Source of the DNA: Euglena gracilis
Lineage: Eukaryota; Euglenida; Euglenophyceae; Euglenales
Direction: 5' to 3'
Length of the DNA: 64,000 nt
Assembly: GCA_039621445.1 (NCBI GenBank)
Contig: CP154956.1
Location: 80,224,474-80,288,473, forward strand
The position numbers were made by a program, and so were the translations under genes. Below, one piece after another: positions 23,778 to 34,700 of the stretch; position 1 is the first letter of the stretch, and the number at the start of each line of letters is the position of its first letter. The notes under the pieces were generated by a model. That model saw only the letters and a program-made list of their open reading frames with translations, was not told the origin of the DNA and did not search any database.

Positions 23778-24375
23778 GTGGCCAGGGCTGGGCCGTACCC
23801 TGGCCGAGATCCGGCCACTGCAACAACTGGCTGGCGGCAAAGCGGCGAATTCAATGCAACGCATTCCAGCCATGCATCCCGGGATGCTCATGGAGAAATA
23901 TACAAATTTGTGTGGACCGAGTTGATCTGTCTCTCTTCTTATTTCCAAATTTAGCCAAAAAGAAATGCGCTTGAGTTTCATTTTCTGGGCTGTTGGGGTC
24001 AGACCCAGCTTAATTCCCAGCATTAGGTGTGTATGTGTGTGTGTGGGTGTGTGTGTGTGTTTTAAGCAATTGCAGCCAAAAATTGGGGAACCCCTGACCG
24101 CCCAATGACCCCCCCAAAGAACCCCTGAATGGCACACCGTATGTTTTCCCGCAAATTTATTCAGCTCCTTCCAGTGGGCTGGATCCGGCAAGAGCTGGCT
24201 GGCAAACCTCCGAGCCTACTTTAAAATGTCGGCGTGGTGGCCTCCCTTTTGCCTTGTGTGCTGGCAAACCGCCAAATCAGGGTGTGAAATGAGTATTGGT
24301 TATGCACGGGGGGGGGGGGGCAAGACCCCCCTTTCAGAACGAAGGGAGAGGTCTGAGAACCAAGCACCTCTGATG

Positions 24376-24495
24376 ATGCTGGGCGATGCTGGGCGATGCA
24401 GGGCGATGCTGGGCGATGCTGGGCGATGCTGGAGTTTTGGAGACCAGAGGTGGGGTTCCGATGCTGGGCGATGCAGGGCGATGCTGGGCGATTCT
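24376..24495. repeat. GATGCTGGGC 10-bp array, left
   Basis: Direct units of GATGCTGGGC and GATGCAGGGC are broken by about 30 bp of other sequence in the middle. The same unit recurs at 26068-26129 in the same orientation. Confidence 0.9.
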
Positions 24496-24888
24496 GGTAT
24501 TTTTTTGTATATTTTGGAGAATTGAACTATTTTTGGGATAATTTTCCAACAAATCTCCAGTTTTACACCCATTTTGGCCATAATGGGTCAATTTTTGCTA
24601 ATATGGGGGCTATTTAACTCTGATTTGGCAAATATTGGGCTAATTGGGCAGATCGTATGGCATTTTTGGCCATTTTGCGCCTTTTTGGTGATTTTGGGTC
24701 ATTTTTCACAATTTTTGTGGACATTGTTGGCGTTTTTAGGCAATTTTTTGGTTATTTTGGTTATTTTGGTTGCTTTTTTGGGGCTTTTTGTGGGCAATTT
24801 TGTGCTTTTTGTGGCCATTTTTTAAGCTTTTGTGGTTATTTTGGCTTGATCAGGAGCCAACGGATGAATACTGGACATATGATGGACA

Positions 24889-25370
24889 AGATGCAGATGC
24901 TACAAGATGCCGATGCTGGACAAGATGCAGATGCTGGACAAGATGCAGATGCTGGACAAGATGCAGATACTGGACAAGATGCCGATGCTGGACAAGATGA
25001 ACTGGATGCAGTTGCTGGACAAGATGCCGATGCTGGACAAGATGCAGATGCTAGACAAGATGCAGATACTGGACAAGATGCCGATGCTGGACAAGATGAA
25101 CTGGATGCAGACACTGGACAAGATGCAGATGCAGTTGTTGGACAAGATGCCGATGCTGCTGGACAAGATGCAGAAGCTAGACAAGATACAGATACTGAAC
25201 AAGATGCCGATGCAGGACAAGATGAACTGGAAGGAGACACTGGACAACATGCAGATGGTGGACAAGATGCATGCAGATACTGGACAAGAAGCAGATGCCT
25301 GAGAAGATGCAGATGCTAGATGCAGATACTGGACAAGATGCAAATACTGGACAAGATGCAGATGGACAAG
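24889..25370. repeat. 18-bp minisatellite, GATGCAGATGCTGGACAA unit
   Basis: About 25 units with an internal 6-bp sub-rhythm (GATGCA, GATGCT, GGACAA). Because the unit is divisible by three and free of stops, frames on both strands are open (DADAGQ, MQMLDK, SSICIL). These are repeat artefacts, not evidence of a protein. Confidence 0.92.
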
Positions 25371-25496
25371 ATGGGGTGCCACCCTCCACCCTCCAGCACA
25401 ACAATTGTTTTGGATTTTGTTTGTCTGACCGGCAAGAGGCTTGCAACTTGTACTCGATGTTGCCATCTCACAGGCCTGCACCACATCCTCCAGCAA

Positions 25497-26035
25497 AAAG
25501 CAGCAAAAGTGGTCAAAAAGTGGTCAAAAAGCAGGCAAAAGTGGGGTAAAAGTGGTCAGAAAGCAGCGAAAGTGGTAAAAAAGTGGGCAAAAGTGGACAA
25601 AAGTGGTCAAAAAGCAGCAAAAGTGGCAAAAAAAGTGAAAGTGATCAAAAAGCAGCAACAATGGCCAAAAGTCGGCAAAAAGTTGCAAACGTGGGCAAAA
25701 AGTAGCAAACGTGGGCAAAAGTGGTCGAAAAGCAACAAAAGTTGTCAAAAGTGGTCAAAAAGCTGGCAAAAGGGGCCAAAGATCGTCAAAAAGCAGCAAA
25801 AGTGACAAAAAAGCAGAAAAGGTGGATAGACATGAGCAAAGGTGGGCAAAGGTGGGCAAAAAGCAGCAAAAGTGGTCAAGAAGCAGTCAAAATTGGTCAA
25901 AAGGCAGCAAACGTGGGCAACAGTGGTCAAAAAGCAGTCAAAAGTGGTCAATGTGGGAAAAGAGCAGTCAAAAGTGGTCAAAGTGGTCAAAAAGCAACCA
26001 AAGATGGCCAAAGCAACCAAAAGTGGGCTACGGCA
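25497..26035. repeat. About 20-bp minisatellite, AAAAGTGGTCAAAAAGCAGC
   Basis: Irregular tandem units of AAAAGTGGTC and AAAAAGCAGC with variants GTGGGC and AAGCAACC. Lys/Gln/Ser-rich frames across it are not regarded as genes. Confidence 0.9.
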
Positions 26036-26067
26036 GGCATTACAGGTACACCTTCAAGGGCTCCAAA

Positions 26068-26129
26068 GGCGATGCTGGGCGATGCTGGGCGATGCTGGCC
26101 GATGCTGGGCGATGCTGGGCGATGCTAGG
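26068..26129. repeat. GATGCTGGGC 10-bp array, right
   Basis: Six direct units close to the right inverted end of the element, in the same orientation as the left array. Confidence 0.92.
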
Positions 26130-26867
26130 CCCAAGGGCATGGCTGACCAGAGGTGCTTGCTGAGAACCCACCCGGGAACCAAAGAAATTTTCTCCGGCGA
26201 TTAAATGGAGATGAAATATTTGGCGTATGTTTTGGCCAGTTCTTCAGGGGAAAAAAAGTGTGCAAAAGCACGATTTTGGAGGGGGGCTTTTTAAAGTACT
26301 GTTTGGGGCAGGGCATTAAGTGAGGGGGGAGGGGGGTTGGTATGGACCCGTGCTCCGCTGCCTCTACCCCCCCCCCCGCGCGCACAAAAAAAGAGCGGGT
26401 GGGTTTGTAGTGGACCAAAGCCTCCAGCCGCGGCTTTTTTGCGTGAAAAAAGGTCAAAAATATGTCTCTGAAATGAAAAAGACCTCATTCCGCCTCAAAA
26501 AAGTTTGCTCTCTGAGGCATTTTGCCACCGCACAGTGTGCTTCGTTCCTTTGAAAGGCTGCCGGTTTCTGGCTGGTGTGCTCTGGGGATGGGGCTCTTGC
26601 AGTGGGCCGCTCCGTCGCAGGCGGGAGTTTTATTTGGACTTTGCTCCTGCAGAGGACCCGCCCTACAAAAAAGGCAGTGCTTCGTGCCGGAATTTTTTTC
26701 GCACAGGGGGAGGGGGGGGGCGCAGCCCCCGCCCTCAGGGGGAGGGCGGGTGTTTCCGAAATGTGACCCGGGGGGGGGGGGCAGTTGTGGCTCAACGGTG
26801 CAACGACAACAGCCAATGTTCATTTTCGAGCTGCCAGTCACTGTTTCCGACGACACTCCACTTCAGC

Positions 26868-27055
26868 CTGCCCTCCCTCGGGCGTTGAGGGTAAACAGGC
26901 ATTCCTGCGCAACCCTGCTGGCGGCCCCAGCCCTCATCGAAGGGTTCCAGCGCATCCAACGGACAGAGTACGAAGAGGAGGCCGAAGTCGCTGAAGAGGC
27001 GGCGGAGGCGGGCGAGCCAGATTCCACCGGTGGTACGGAGGAGGCCCCTGCACAG
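26868..27055 (+). CDS. Possible exon: acidic tail after an LRR-like segment
   Basis: After an acceptor-like TTCAG the frame reads PALPRALRVNRHSC..., then a Glu/Ala-rich tail (EEEAEVAEEAAEAGEP) up to a donor-like GTGGGC. It resembles the final known LRR exon at 23667 (repeat remnant, Pro/Leu segment, acidic run). Its phase differs from the LRR cassette exons. It could be a later exon of that gene or a fragment of a second copy. Confidence 0.35.
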
Positions 27056-27059
27056 GGTG

Positions 27060-28500
27060 GGCATCCTTGCTTGCGGCAGGGGGGGAGCGGAGGGCAGGCA
27101 GGCAACCGCCAGGCGTCAATATCGGAGAGCTTCCGTGTATTTCTGTCCAGCTTTAGTTCAGTTCCCCCGACCTCAGGATGAAATGTGGGTGATCTCTTTT
27201 GCGATATTCTTTGTCGGCACTCAGATGGTTTGCTGTTGGGATATTTGATATTTTGGTCACAGAAGGTGGACAGTCCTGGGGGAGGGGATCAGATCCGACA
27301 AGATTTACTTCACCACTGCATGACTCGAATGAGTCCACTCTGGAGCGCAAGCCAACCCCCCCCCATCCAATAAATCTCCTTGTCCAACGAACAGCCCCTG
27401 TTCAGACTGCATTTTTCTTTCACGTTGGACCTGACGGTGGCGGGCACAAAATTACGCCGACCTTTCCAGCAAGCCGCTGCTCCGGGAACCGATGCGGCGG
27501 GGTTCAGGCGGGCACTGATGACCCACCCAACGCCCGCCCTGTGCTGCACTGCACCGCGATCTCGCCAACACCCACGTACTAGTGTCGTCTTGACAGGAAC
27601 TTCGCTGTTGAGTCCCACGTTGCCATGCGCCCCGTGTCCTGGTGGAGATGCCATTAACACCGTGTTCTTTCAACGGGGTGTTCCTTAAGCGGAATACCCC
27701 TGGCCCCCTGGCTAGGTCCGTTCAGGCCTGTATTTTAGTCTGGTGCCGACCCCACCCTTGGGGGGGGGTGTGCCTGCCTGGGCAGGCGCCCCGGCACTCC
27801 AAACCGACCCCCCCGGGGGTGGGGGGTAGGGCAACACGGCCAAAAGTGCCCTAGCACACCCCGGCGGCCAAGGCTCCGGGGATCCAAAAATGGCTTTTTC
27901 AAGGAATTGCCGGGCGCACAGGCCGAATCCGACCCCCCCCCCCGGGGGGGGTCAGTGCCTGCCTGGGCAGGCACTCACAGGCACTCCGTACTCCGGACCC
28001 CCCCCCCCCTCCCCCCCCGGGTTTGGTAAAAAACAGCCTGGTCCCTGGTCCCGGTCCAGTGCGGTGCAGTTGGGCTGGACCAGAAAGGGGGTCAAAAATC
28101 ATCCAAAAAAGGCATTTGCGAAGGTTTTTTGGGGTTCACCTGAAATTTTGGCTGAAGAAGTCTAACTCAACTGACTTTTGCCAGTTTTGGGGTACCAGTC
28201 AGGCCCTACCCAGCCCCCACCCCCTGGGGGTTGGTGTCCAGCCAGCACTTTTTTCCCCAGCCAGCACCTTTCCAGCCAGCCTGTACCCCCAGGGGGTCTT
28301 TAGAAATTCCATGTTCGCCTTGGACCAAGAAAGCCACGGCCTTGTTAAGAAATTGAGCCAGGCGTGAAAGAGCCACACAAGCAAAAGAGATGCATAATAT
28401 CAAAATGTTCTAATAAATGCAATCGGTCTGTTTTTTTGGGGGGGGGAGTGAGTGGTTTAGGAATACACCAGATCAATGACAAGAGTGCGCCAGCATTGAG
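27060..28500. other. No secure gene; repeat-derived sequence
   Basis: The stretch 27400-27560 is GC-rich and open in several frames but matches no family. From about 27724 to 28042 lies an element starting CAGGCCTGTATTTTAG and ending AAAAAACAGCCTG, with GTGCCTGCCTGGGCAGGCAC-like palindromes shared with 36485-36930. Its flanks do not give a clean duplication. Confidence 0.4.
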
Positions 28501-28763
28501 GGCCTTTGAGGGCCTTTGAAGGCCATTTGAGGCCCTCCAGAGGGTTTCCCACGTTGTCTTCTAAACCCTCATTACCCCCGGGTCAGAACTCCCAACCGGC
28601 ACGGGACACCCCACCCGAAGCTCGGCCGCACGCAGCGGACGGACTGCGGGCCGGCCCAGCCATCCCCCGGCGTTGTGCTCGGAGTGGGTCATGCCCCGCC
28701 CTGCCCCGGTGGAGTCCGCCGCCCTGCGTCGCGCTGCCTCCCAGTCTCCCCCCTGTGCTCGCC

Positions 28764-31700
28764 ATGGCCAGCACCGAGAGCCGGCAGGCGCACCTGCGCG
28801 ACGAGCTGGAGGCGGACTTCGAGGACCACAACGAACTGGAGGACCAGGGGTTGCCCTGTGCACGTTGGTGATCGCGACTCGGATGGAGGAGTGCCCCCAT
28901 CCCAACGGGTGAACCAGTTGGAGGTATTGCAGTTGGACAGTGTTTTGTCGTTGTTTGACATGTTTTGTGTGGCCGACACCCCGGGCGGTGACCTGCCTGG
29001 GCGGCACCCCAGGCACCCCAGATCCAACCCCCCCCCCCCAAATTTGCGCATATGGCCAGAAGTGCTTGGGCACTCGGCCAAGATGCTCCGATATCGAATG
29101 TCCTGAACAGCCCATTTTGGGGCAAAACTTCTGCCAAACACCTCGGGGGGGGGGGGTCGGTTTGCCCTCGTACTCCAGGACACTCCAAAACCCCTTCCCC
29201 GTGGACAAGTTCAGCCTTCCCCCCCCCAACCCGCGTGGTCCAATGGCAAGCCGTGACGGCGCGCCGGAGGACCAGCCGGAGGCGCCAAACAAGTTCTGCG
29301 AGTTCAACAGCGGCGTGGCGGCGTTCCTGGCGGGCGGGCTGGTGCTGGAGGGGCTGATGTACCTCATCTCCACCCCCGAGGTCCCCCTCTGGTCCGTCCT
29401 GGGCAGGGCGCCCTCCGCCCGGCCCCGGGCCCAGTGGCCTCGTGTGGGGGTGGAAGCCCGTTCCAGTGGCTCCGTAACCACCCTCACCGGTGTGATTTGC
29501 CGCTGTTTGTGTTAGCTCACTTTGGCCCAAGGTTTTGCAAATCAATTTTCAAATCAAGGAGAATTTCTTTTCTTTGGTGTGGGATGGAATGAGCAGGCAT
29601 ATGATTTTGTCAGTTTGTGGTAATTCACCCTGGAGGTTGCTCAGACATTCAAGCATTCCGTCTGATCGCTAAGGAATCAAAGGTGGTGGTTTTTATTCAC
29701 CATCAACGACCCAGGGATCTAACAAAAATGGAGCGGACCAGAGTGGGAAGCTGTGCACAGCTTCCCACTCTCAGTTCCATTTGGCCATCCCCCCCTGGAT
29801 TGGCTCCCTGGGCCGCCCTTTTTCTTCATCCCCTTTGGGGTGCTGGTGCTTTGCACGTGGTTCTGGCACTACAAGATCACCACCTTCACCAACGTCATCC
29901 CCCCAGGGCGGCCTTCCTTGGGGACAGGCTACATCGGGGGGGGGAGGGTTGTTCTCTGGCCGGGGTGGAGCTGCCAGCAGTTTCCCCAAACCTGTGTCTC
30001 CAGGACACCTACGTGGGCTGCATCATGTCAGGCATATGTTGTTGTTTTTGGCAAATGGCGTTGGATGGGGCGACCATTTTGTCTCATAGGTCAGCTTTTT
30101 GGAGTCCGATGGCCACATGATCCTTGCGATGTGGAGGCCAGCCGTGCCATCAGCAGTTCCTGGTGGGGGGCACATTCGTCACCTCCTGCGTCTGTATCGC
30201 CCAAATGATGCTGATCGCCCCGGCTTTGGAGAGAGTTTGTGTCCTTTTTTTGAGCGGCAGGGTTCTTGAGGCACCCTGTTTTCTACTGTGGGCAAAAGGG
30301 TTTTTGTGGGTATGTGTCAGACACACATGAAAGTGCCGTCGTTCTCAAACATGATTTTGAAAAAACTCTTTCCAAAGAGGCTTCATTTGGAAGAGGGTTT
30401 TCAATGCTATCCTAACCACTGCCGGGAGTTCTATGATGGAGATATGGTTTGGAAATCCTCGCCCCTATTTGTTAGAGTCACCTTCTTGGTCGTCACATGT
30501 AGCCCGGCATGCAGCCAACAGTGTGCGTTGCCGCCAAGGCCGGCCCCCGGGTTCTGGATCGTGTTTATTATTGGCTTCTCCGGATCGGAGTGTGTTTACT
30601 GTCTCTCCCGGGTCTCTGTTTTTTTTTTAACTCTTATTCAGAGGGGCGGCTTCTGCGTTTAATTTTCGGCTGGCCAGCAAACTTGGGCAAGATAGCATGA
30701 AAAAACTACTTGTTTTCTTTTGTGATTTGGCCTACAGAAGTGATTCTTTTTCGGAGGGAGGAGTGATTGGGTGTTTCTTCTAAAAGTGATGCAGCGTTTC
30801 TGTTGATCTCTCAGAACCGTGAAACACTGCAAAGTCTCACACCCAAACTCACACAAACACACCCAAAGTCTCTGCCCCTTCGTGACCGAGATTGGGTCTC
30901 TCTTCTTCCAGGGTCCTGCATAGAAAAGGTACCTCTGTTCTCTTTCTATCCCGCCCTCCTTTCGTTCTCTGTGCTCCTCACAAGTCCTCCTCTGTGTGCC
31001 TTCAGTGGGTCCGAGAGCAACAGTGCGACCAAGAACCAGACCGCGGTGGTGAATGGCACCGGCGACGACCCGTTCAACATCACCATTGTCACTGGGGACC
31101 CCGGGCAGAGCGCCTCCTCCGCCGAGGAGCTGTGGAGGGACTGGGCCACGTTCTTCTTCCTGTCGCTGGTGTGTGCCACTCTTCACGGCCATGAAGTGAC
31201 TTTTTTTTTAAGAAATCGGCACGTTGTTGCTCTCTCAAAAGCCCCCACCCGGTATTTCAGCACTGTGCCATGTTCCCAAGAAAGATGGGGTACCCAACCA
31301 GGCATGGTGGGGTATGTATTTTAAGGATCATCCCACAAACCAGCAATAATTTGTGTGTGTGTGTGTGTGTGTATGACGCAAAATATTCTGGTTAACATTT
31401 ATTTTAATACCTGCACACTCTAGGTTGCTCTGGGGGAGTTTGGAAGTCCCAATTTGGGGTATTTTTGCAATCTGACAGATTTTTGATATTTCTGGACGAA
31501 AATGGGGTTCTTCAAGAACGCTGAAACCTTTTCGTTCTCGCCACCTTATTTTAGTTAGTCTGCTTTCCAGGGTTTTGGAGGCAGGGGTTTTTTTTAGTCT
31601 TGGACCCCCTCCCCCGGGGGGGGTCCCTTGAACCCCCCCCCCCAGGGGGGAGGTGAGGGTAGGGGCTGGTGGGTATATCTTTTTGGGTGCCGAAGTCGCC

Positions 31701-34700
31701 GAAAGTTTTGAAAAAGGTGCTATTTTTAGCGTTTTTGGCCATTTTCGGGCAAAAGTGGGTAGGTCACCCGGACCCCCCTCCCCCGGGGGGGGGGGGGGCG
31801 GGCCCACCCCAGGAGGTGGGTGGGTGCCGACCCCCTCCCCCCCTCCCCCCCCGGTCTCAAAATACCCCTGTTTGAAGGGAATGGGGGGGGTCCAGCCAGC
31901 CAGCACCTTTTTTCCGGCCAACACCTCCCAGTTGGGCTGCGGAACCCCAGGGGGGTCTCTGAAAGTAAGTTCAGAAAGGCCGGAAAATGCAGCAAAGGAG
32001 GCTCGGAAGGGCGTGTCTGCCAGCAAAAGAGGGGCTCTCGAGTCCCCTGCCTCTCCATTGCCTGCAGAGTCGAACCGTGTTGGGAGGTGCTGGGAACCGT
32101 TGACCGCCATTTCCTGGGTCGCGAATTAGTTGGCGGGGCGAAGGAGAAACGGGGGGGAAGGAGAACCCCCCTACGGTGTGTGGCACACCGTGCACACTGT
32201 GCACAGTGTGCACAATGTTCACCGTTCTTCTTTCAGCGCCAGAGAAAAAATTAAAAAAAAATCGAAAAATCAATGTGAAACACAGAGAATTGTCGGGAAA
32301 TTGAACTTTATTTTGGGTCAATTTCATCGAAAGACGCACGGTGTTCCGCGCACTGTGCGTTCGCATCCCCACAGTACAGTGGAGAGTGTGCCTGGTGGGC
32401 TCTTGGTGGACGGCGAAGTGAACAAGGCAAATCCCGCCAGGCTCCGGCCAACACACGCAAGACAAGAAGGGCTGGAGGCGAAAAACAGCGCCAGGCCAGA
32501 AGAAGGGATACAGTCCCAGCAAAAATTACGGGAAGCTGAAATTTTGGGAAAGTGCCACAATTTTCCCGAATTTTTTTTCCCGTAATTTTTTCCCACTGCA
32601 GCTTTCCGACGCCTCTTTGCTCCAAGGCAAACAGAAGACATGAAGCGCCATCAAAGGCAACGGACTCTGTCCATTGTCTAAGGGAGGCAGACTACAGATG
32701 AGTGGTCAGGAAAACAGCCGTCACACACACGAGATGCACAAACAACACATTTTCGGGCAGTTTGTACACCACACTCACAGGGATATAGGGTTTCTGGCTG
32801 AAGTGTGGCTTGCATGACTTCCATCAGGCTTCCCTGCAAATTCCCCAGAAGGCAAATTCCCGAAAAGGCAAAATTGCATCAAAAAAACAAACAAATTTTA
32901 ATAGCAAGCATCAAAAAAACCCTCTTAAAAAATCCTGGTCTCCAGCATCGGCTGAACAGACGGGACATCGGCCCAGAGGGAGCGCGGAATGCCAGTGGCA
33001 TCCCAAGAGCGACGGATGATGGCGGCAGAGAGGCGGTCAATTGCTGATGACGTTGTTTGACAGATAGAGAGGCTGGAGTTGGTCGGGGGGGGGGGGTCAC
33101 AGAGGGAAGTCACAGGTGACGAAAAGCCATTTTGGGGCACCCCGAACCAGGCCTACCTTTTCCGTGCATTTGTTGGCTCAAAAAGGGGCGATTCCTTGGT
33201 TGTTTAACTATTTTTCTCAACCCGCAATTTTTTTGCCGAAGTCAAACAACGATTTCAGCAATAAATGCATATTTGCACTTTTGCAAATTGGGCATATGAA
33301 TTCGGGAAGATGTGAACGGATGGAACTTACATGCAATATCAGTTCGTCACACAACCTTGCAAACGTATCCTTGTTCTGAGATGCAAAGACGACGCTACTA
33401 CCCAAGAAAATTTCAATTATACCTGAAAGTGTGACGCATGCTGGTGGTCTTGGAAGACCTTGGGGTGCTTGGTGTCTGTCCTTGCATGGACAGCATCTGT
33501 CGACCCTTGCCAAATCATTTGAAGTTTGATAAGGTTTCCCTCTCCATCTAATAACAAAGGGAAAAAAGAGTGAAACTACTTTTTTTTTACACCAGTGAGA
33601 ACAGTGCAGGTAAAAGCCGCTTTTGTTTTCCTGGTAGAAACGATTCGACGCTCCCTCATTGGATGCCATGTCCATTTTCGATTTGGTCCGAGCAAGACAC
33701 AATGCTCGTCCCCGTTGAAAGTCAAATCCCTGGATGGGATGTGTTGTACCAACTCACCAAAGAAGCCACGAGCAGCATCTAACACCTGAGTCAATGAAAA
33801 AAAAAATGGCTGTTGAAACAGCAAAATCACCTGATCAGCAGGAACAGTCCTATCCGACGTTGCTGCATAAGGACGCCACTCCTCCTTTAATAAGTGGCAC
33901 CTTGCCCACAACTGACCCAAATGGAGGAGTCCACCATTCTTCGCAAGGGAGGCTGGCCTCGTGCGGGCAACAACACCCCTGGCGATTGCAGCCACCGTAC
34001 CGCTGGTGATGCCTGCGTTGGCCGGGGCGGACCGCAACTTCTTGGCAGCGTCCTGAACTTGTTGTGCTTCGCCAGGGCTCAAGATATTATTTCTCCCACG
34101 CTTTGAGTGCACATAATACCGACCAGTATCCTTCCAAAATTTCAACCACCTGTTCAGAATACAAAGAAGCAAATGACCACAAAGGGAAAAAAAGCTATCG
34201 ACAGTGCTCCAGGGTAGATGTTTGGCCTTGTTCCCTCCTTTCTTGTGTCGATCAATGGCCCCTTTAATACCATATTGTCGAGCCCAGTCTGTCACCATTT
34301 TTGTGTAAGTGTCTCCCCAATTTTGGGGATGGCCTTCAGATGCAACGACTTCACCAAGAACAGCACGTGGAATTGTTGATGTTTCCATTGGACTTGACTC
34401 CTGTGGTTCCTACTGTGGGAGGAACCACAGGAGTCAAGGCCTCGTTCGCACGAAGAAAAAAAATTCATAGCATGAGAATCATAATTTTCCCAAAAATAAA
34501 ATTTCAAAAATTGAAATTTTCCCATAAATTTTTTCCCGTAAATTTTTTCCTGTAATTTTCACTTCCCGTAATTTTTGCTCGGACTGCAAACGGCACCAAA
34601 CAAACAGTCAAAGTACACACGGGGGGGGTCCTCTGAAACAATGTTCGGACCACCCCAACAAAGCCGGACTAGACCGGAAAATTCTTCGGTGCAAATCGCC

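Larger units (their letters stand above)
24361..26159. mobile_element. 1.8-kb inverted-repeat element filled with minisatellites
   Basis: CTGAGAAC occurs at 24353-24360 and again at 26160-26167, directly outside CAAGCACCTCTG (24361) and its exact complement CAGAGGTGCTTG (26148-26159). An 8-bp duplication with inverted ends indicates transposition, most like hAT elements. The interior is a GATGCTGGGC array, a T-rich block, an 18-bp array, a short unique part (about 25375-25490), a roughly 20-bp array and a second GATGCTGGGC array. No transposase is present, so movement would depend on an enzyme made elsewhere. Confidence 0.8.
32511..34586 (-). mobile_element. Pogo-like (Tc1/mariner) DNA transposon, defective
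   Basis: The ends begin CAGTCC and share CAAAAATTACGGGAAG as inverted repeats, with further copies of the TTCCCGTAAT motif just inside both ends. The left flank is TA (32509-32510) and the right flank CA (34587-34588). A paralogous unoccupied site at 22439-22440 fixes both ends exactly. It carries one transposase gene on the minus strand. The whole element lies within the 4.7-kb intron of the membrane-protein gene. Confidence 0.8.

Noticed and set aside
24657-25319. 220-residue DADAGQ-rich frame
   Set aside because: It is an artefact of an 18-bp minisatellite inside a transposed element; no flanking coding signal.
24361-26159. CRISPR array
   Set aside because: The repeats are contiguous minisatellite units with no unique spacers, in an intron-containing eukaryotic context.
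28561-29545. Two 300-residue minus-strand frames over the start of the membrane-protein gene
   Set aside because: They are antisense to a GC-rich plus-strand exon encoding a clear membrane helix, contain repeat-derived poly-G/C sequence and show no family motif.
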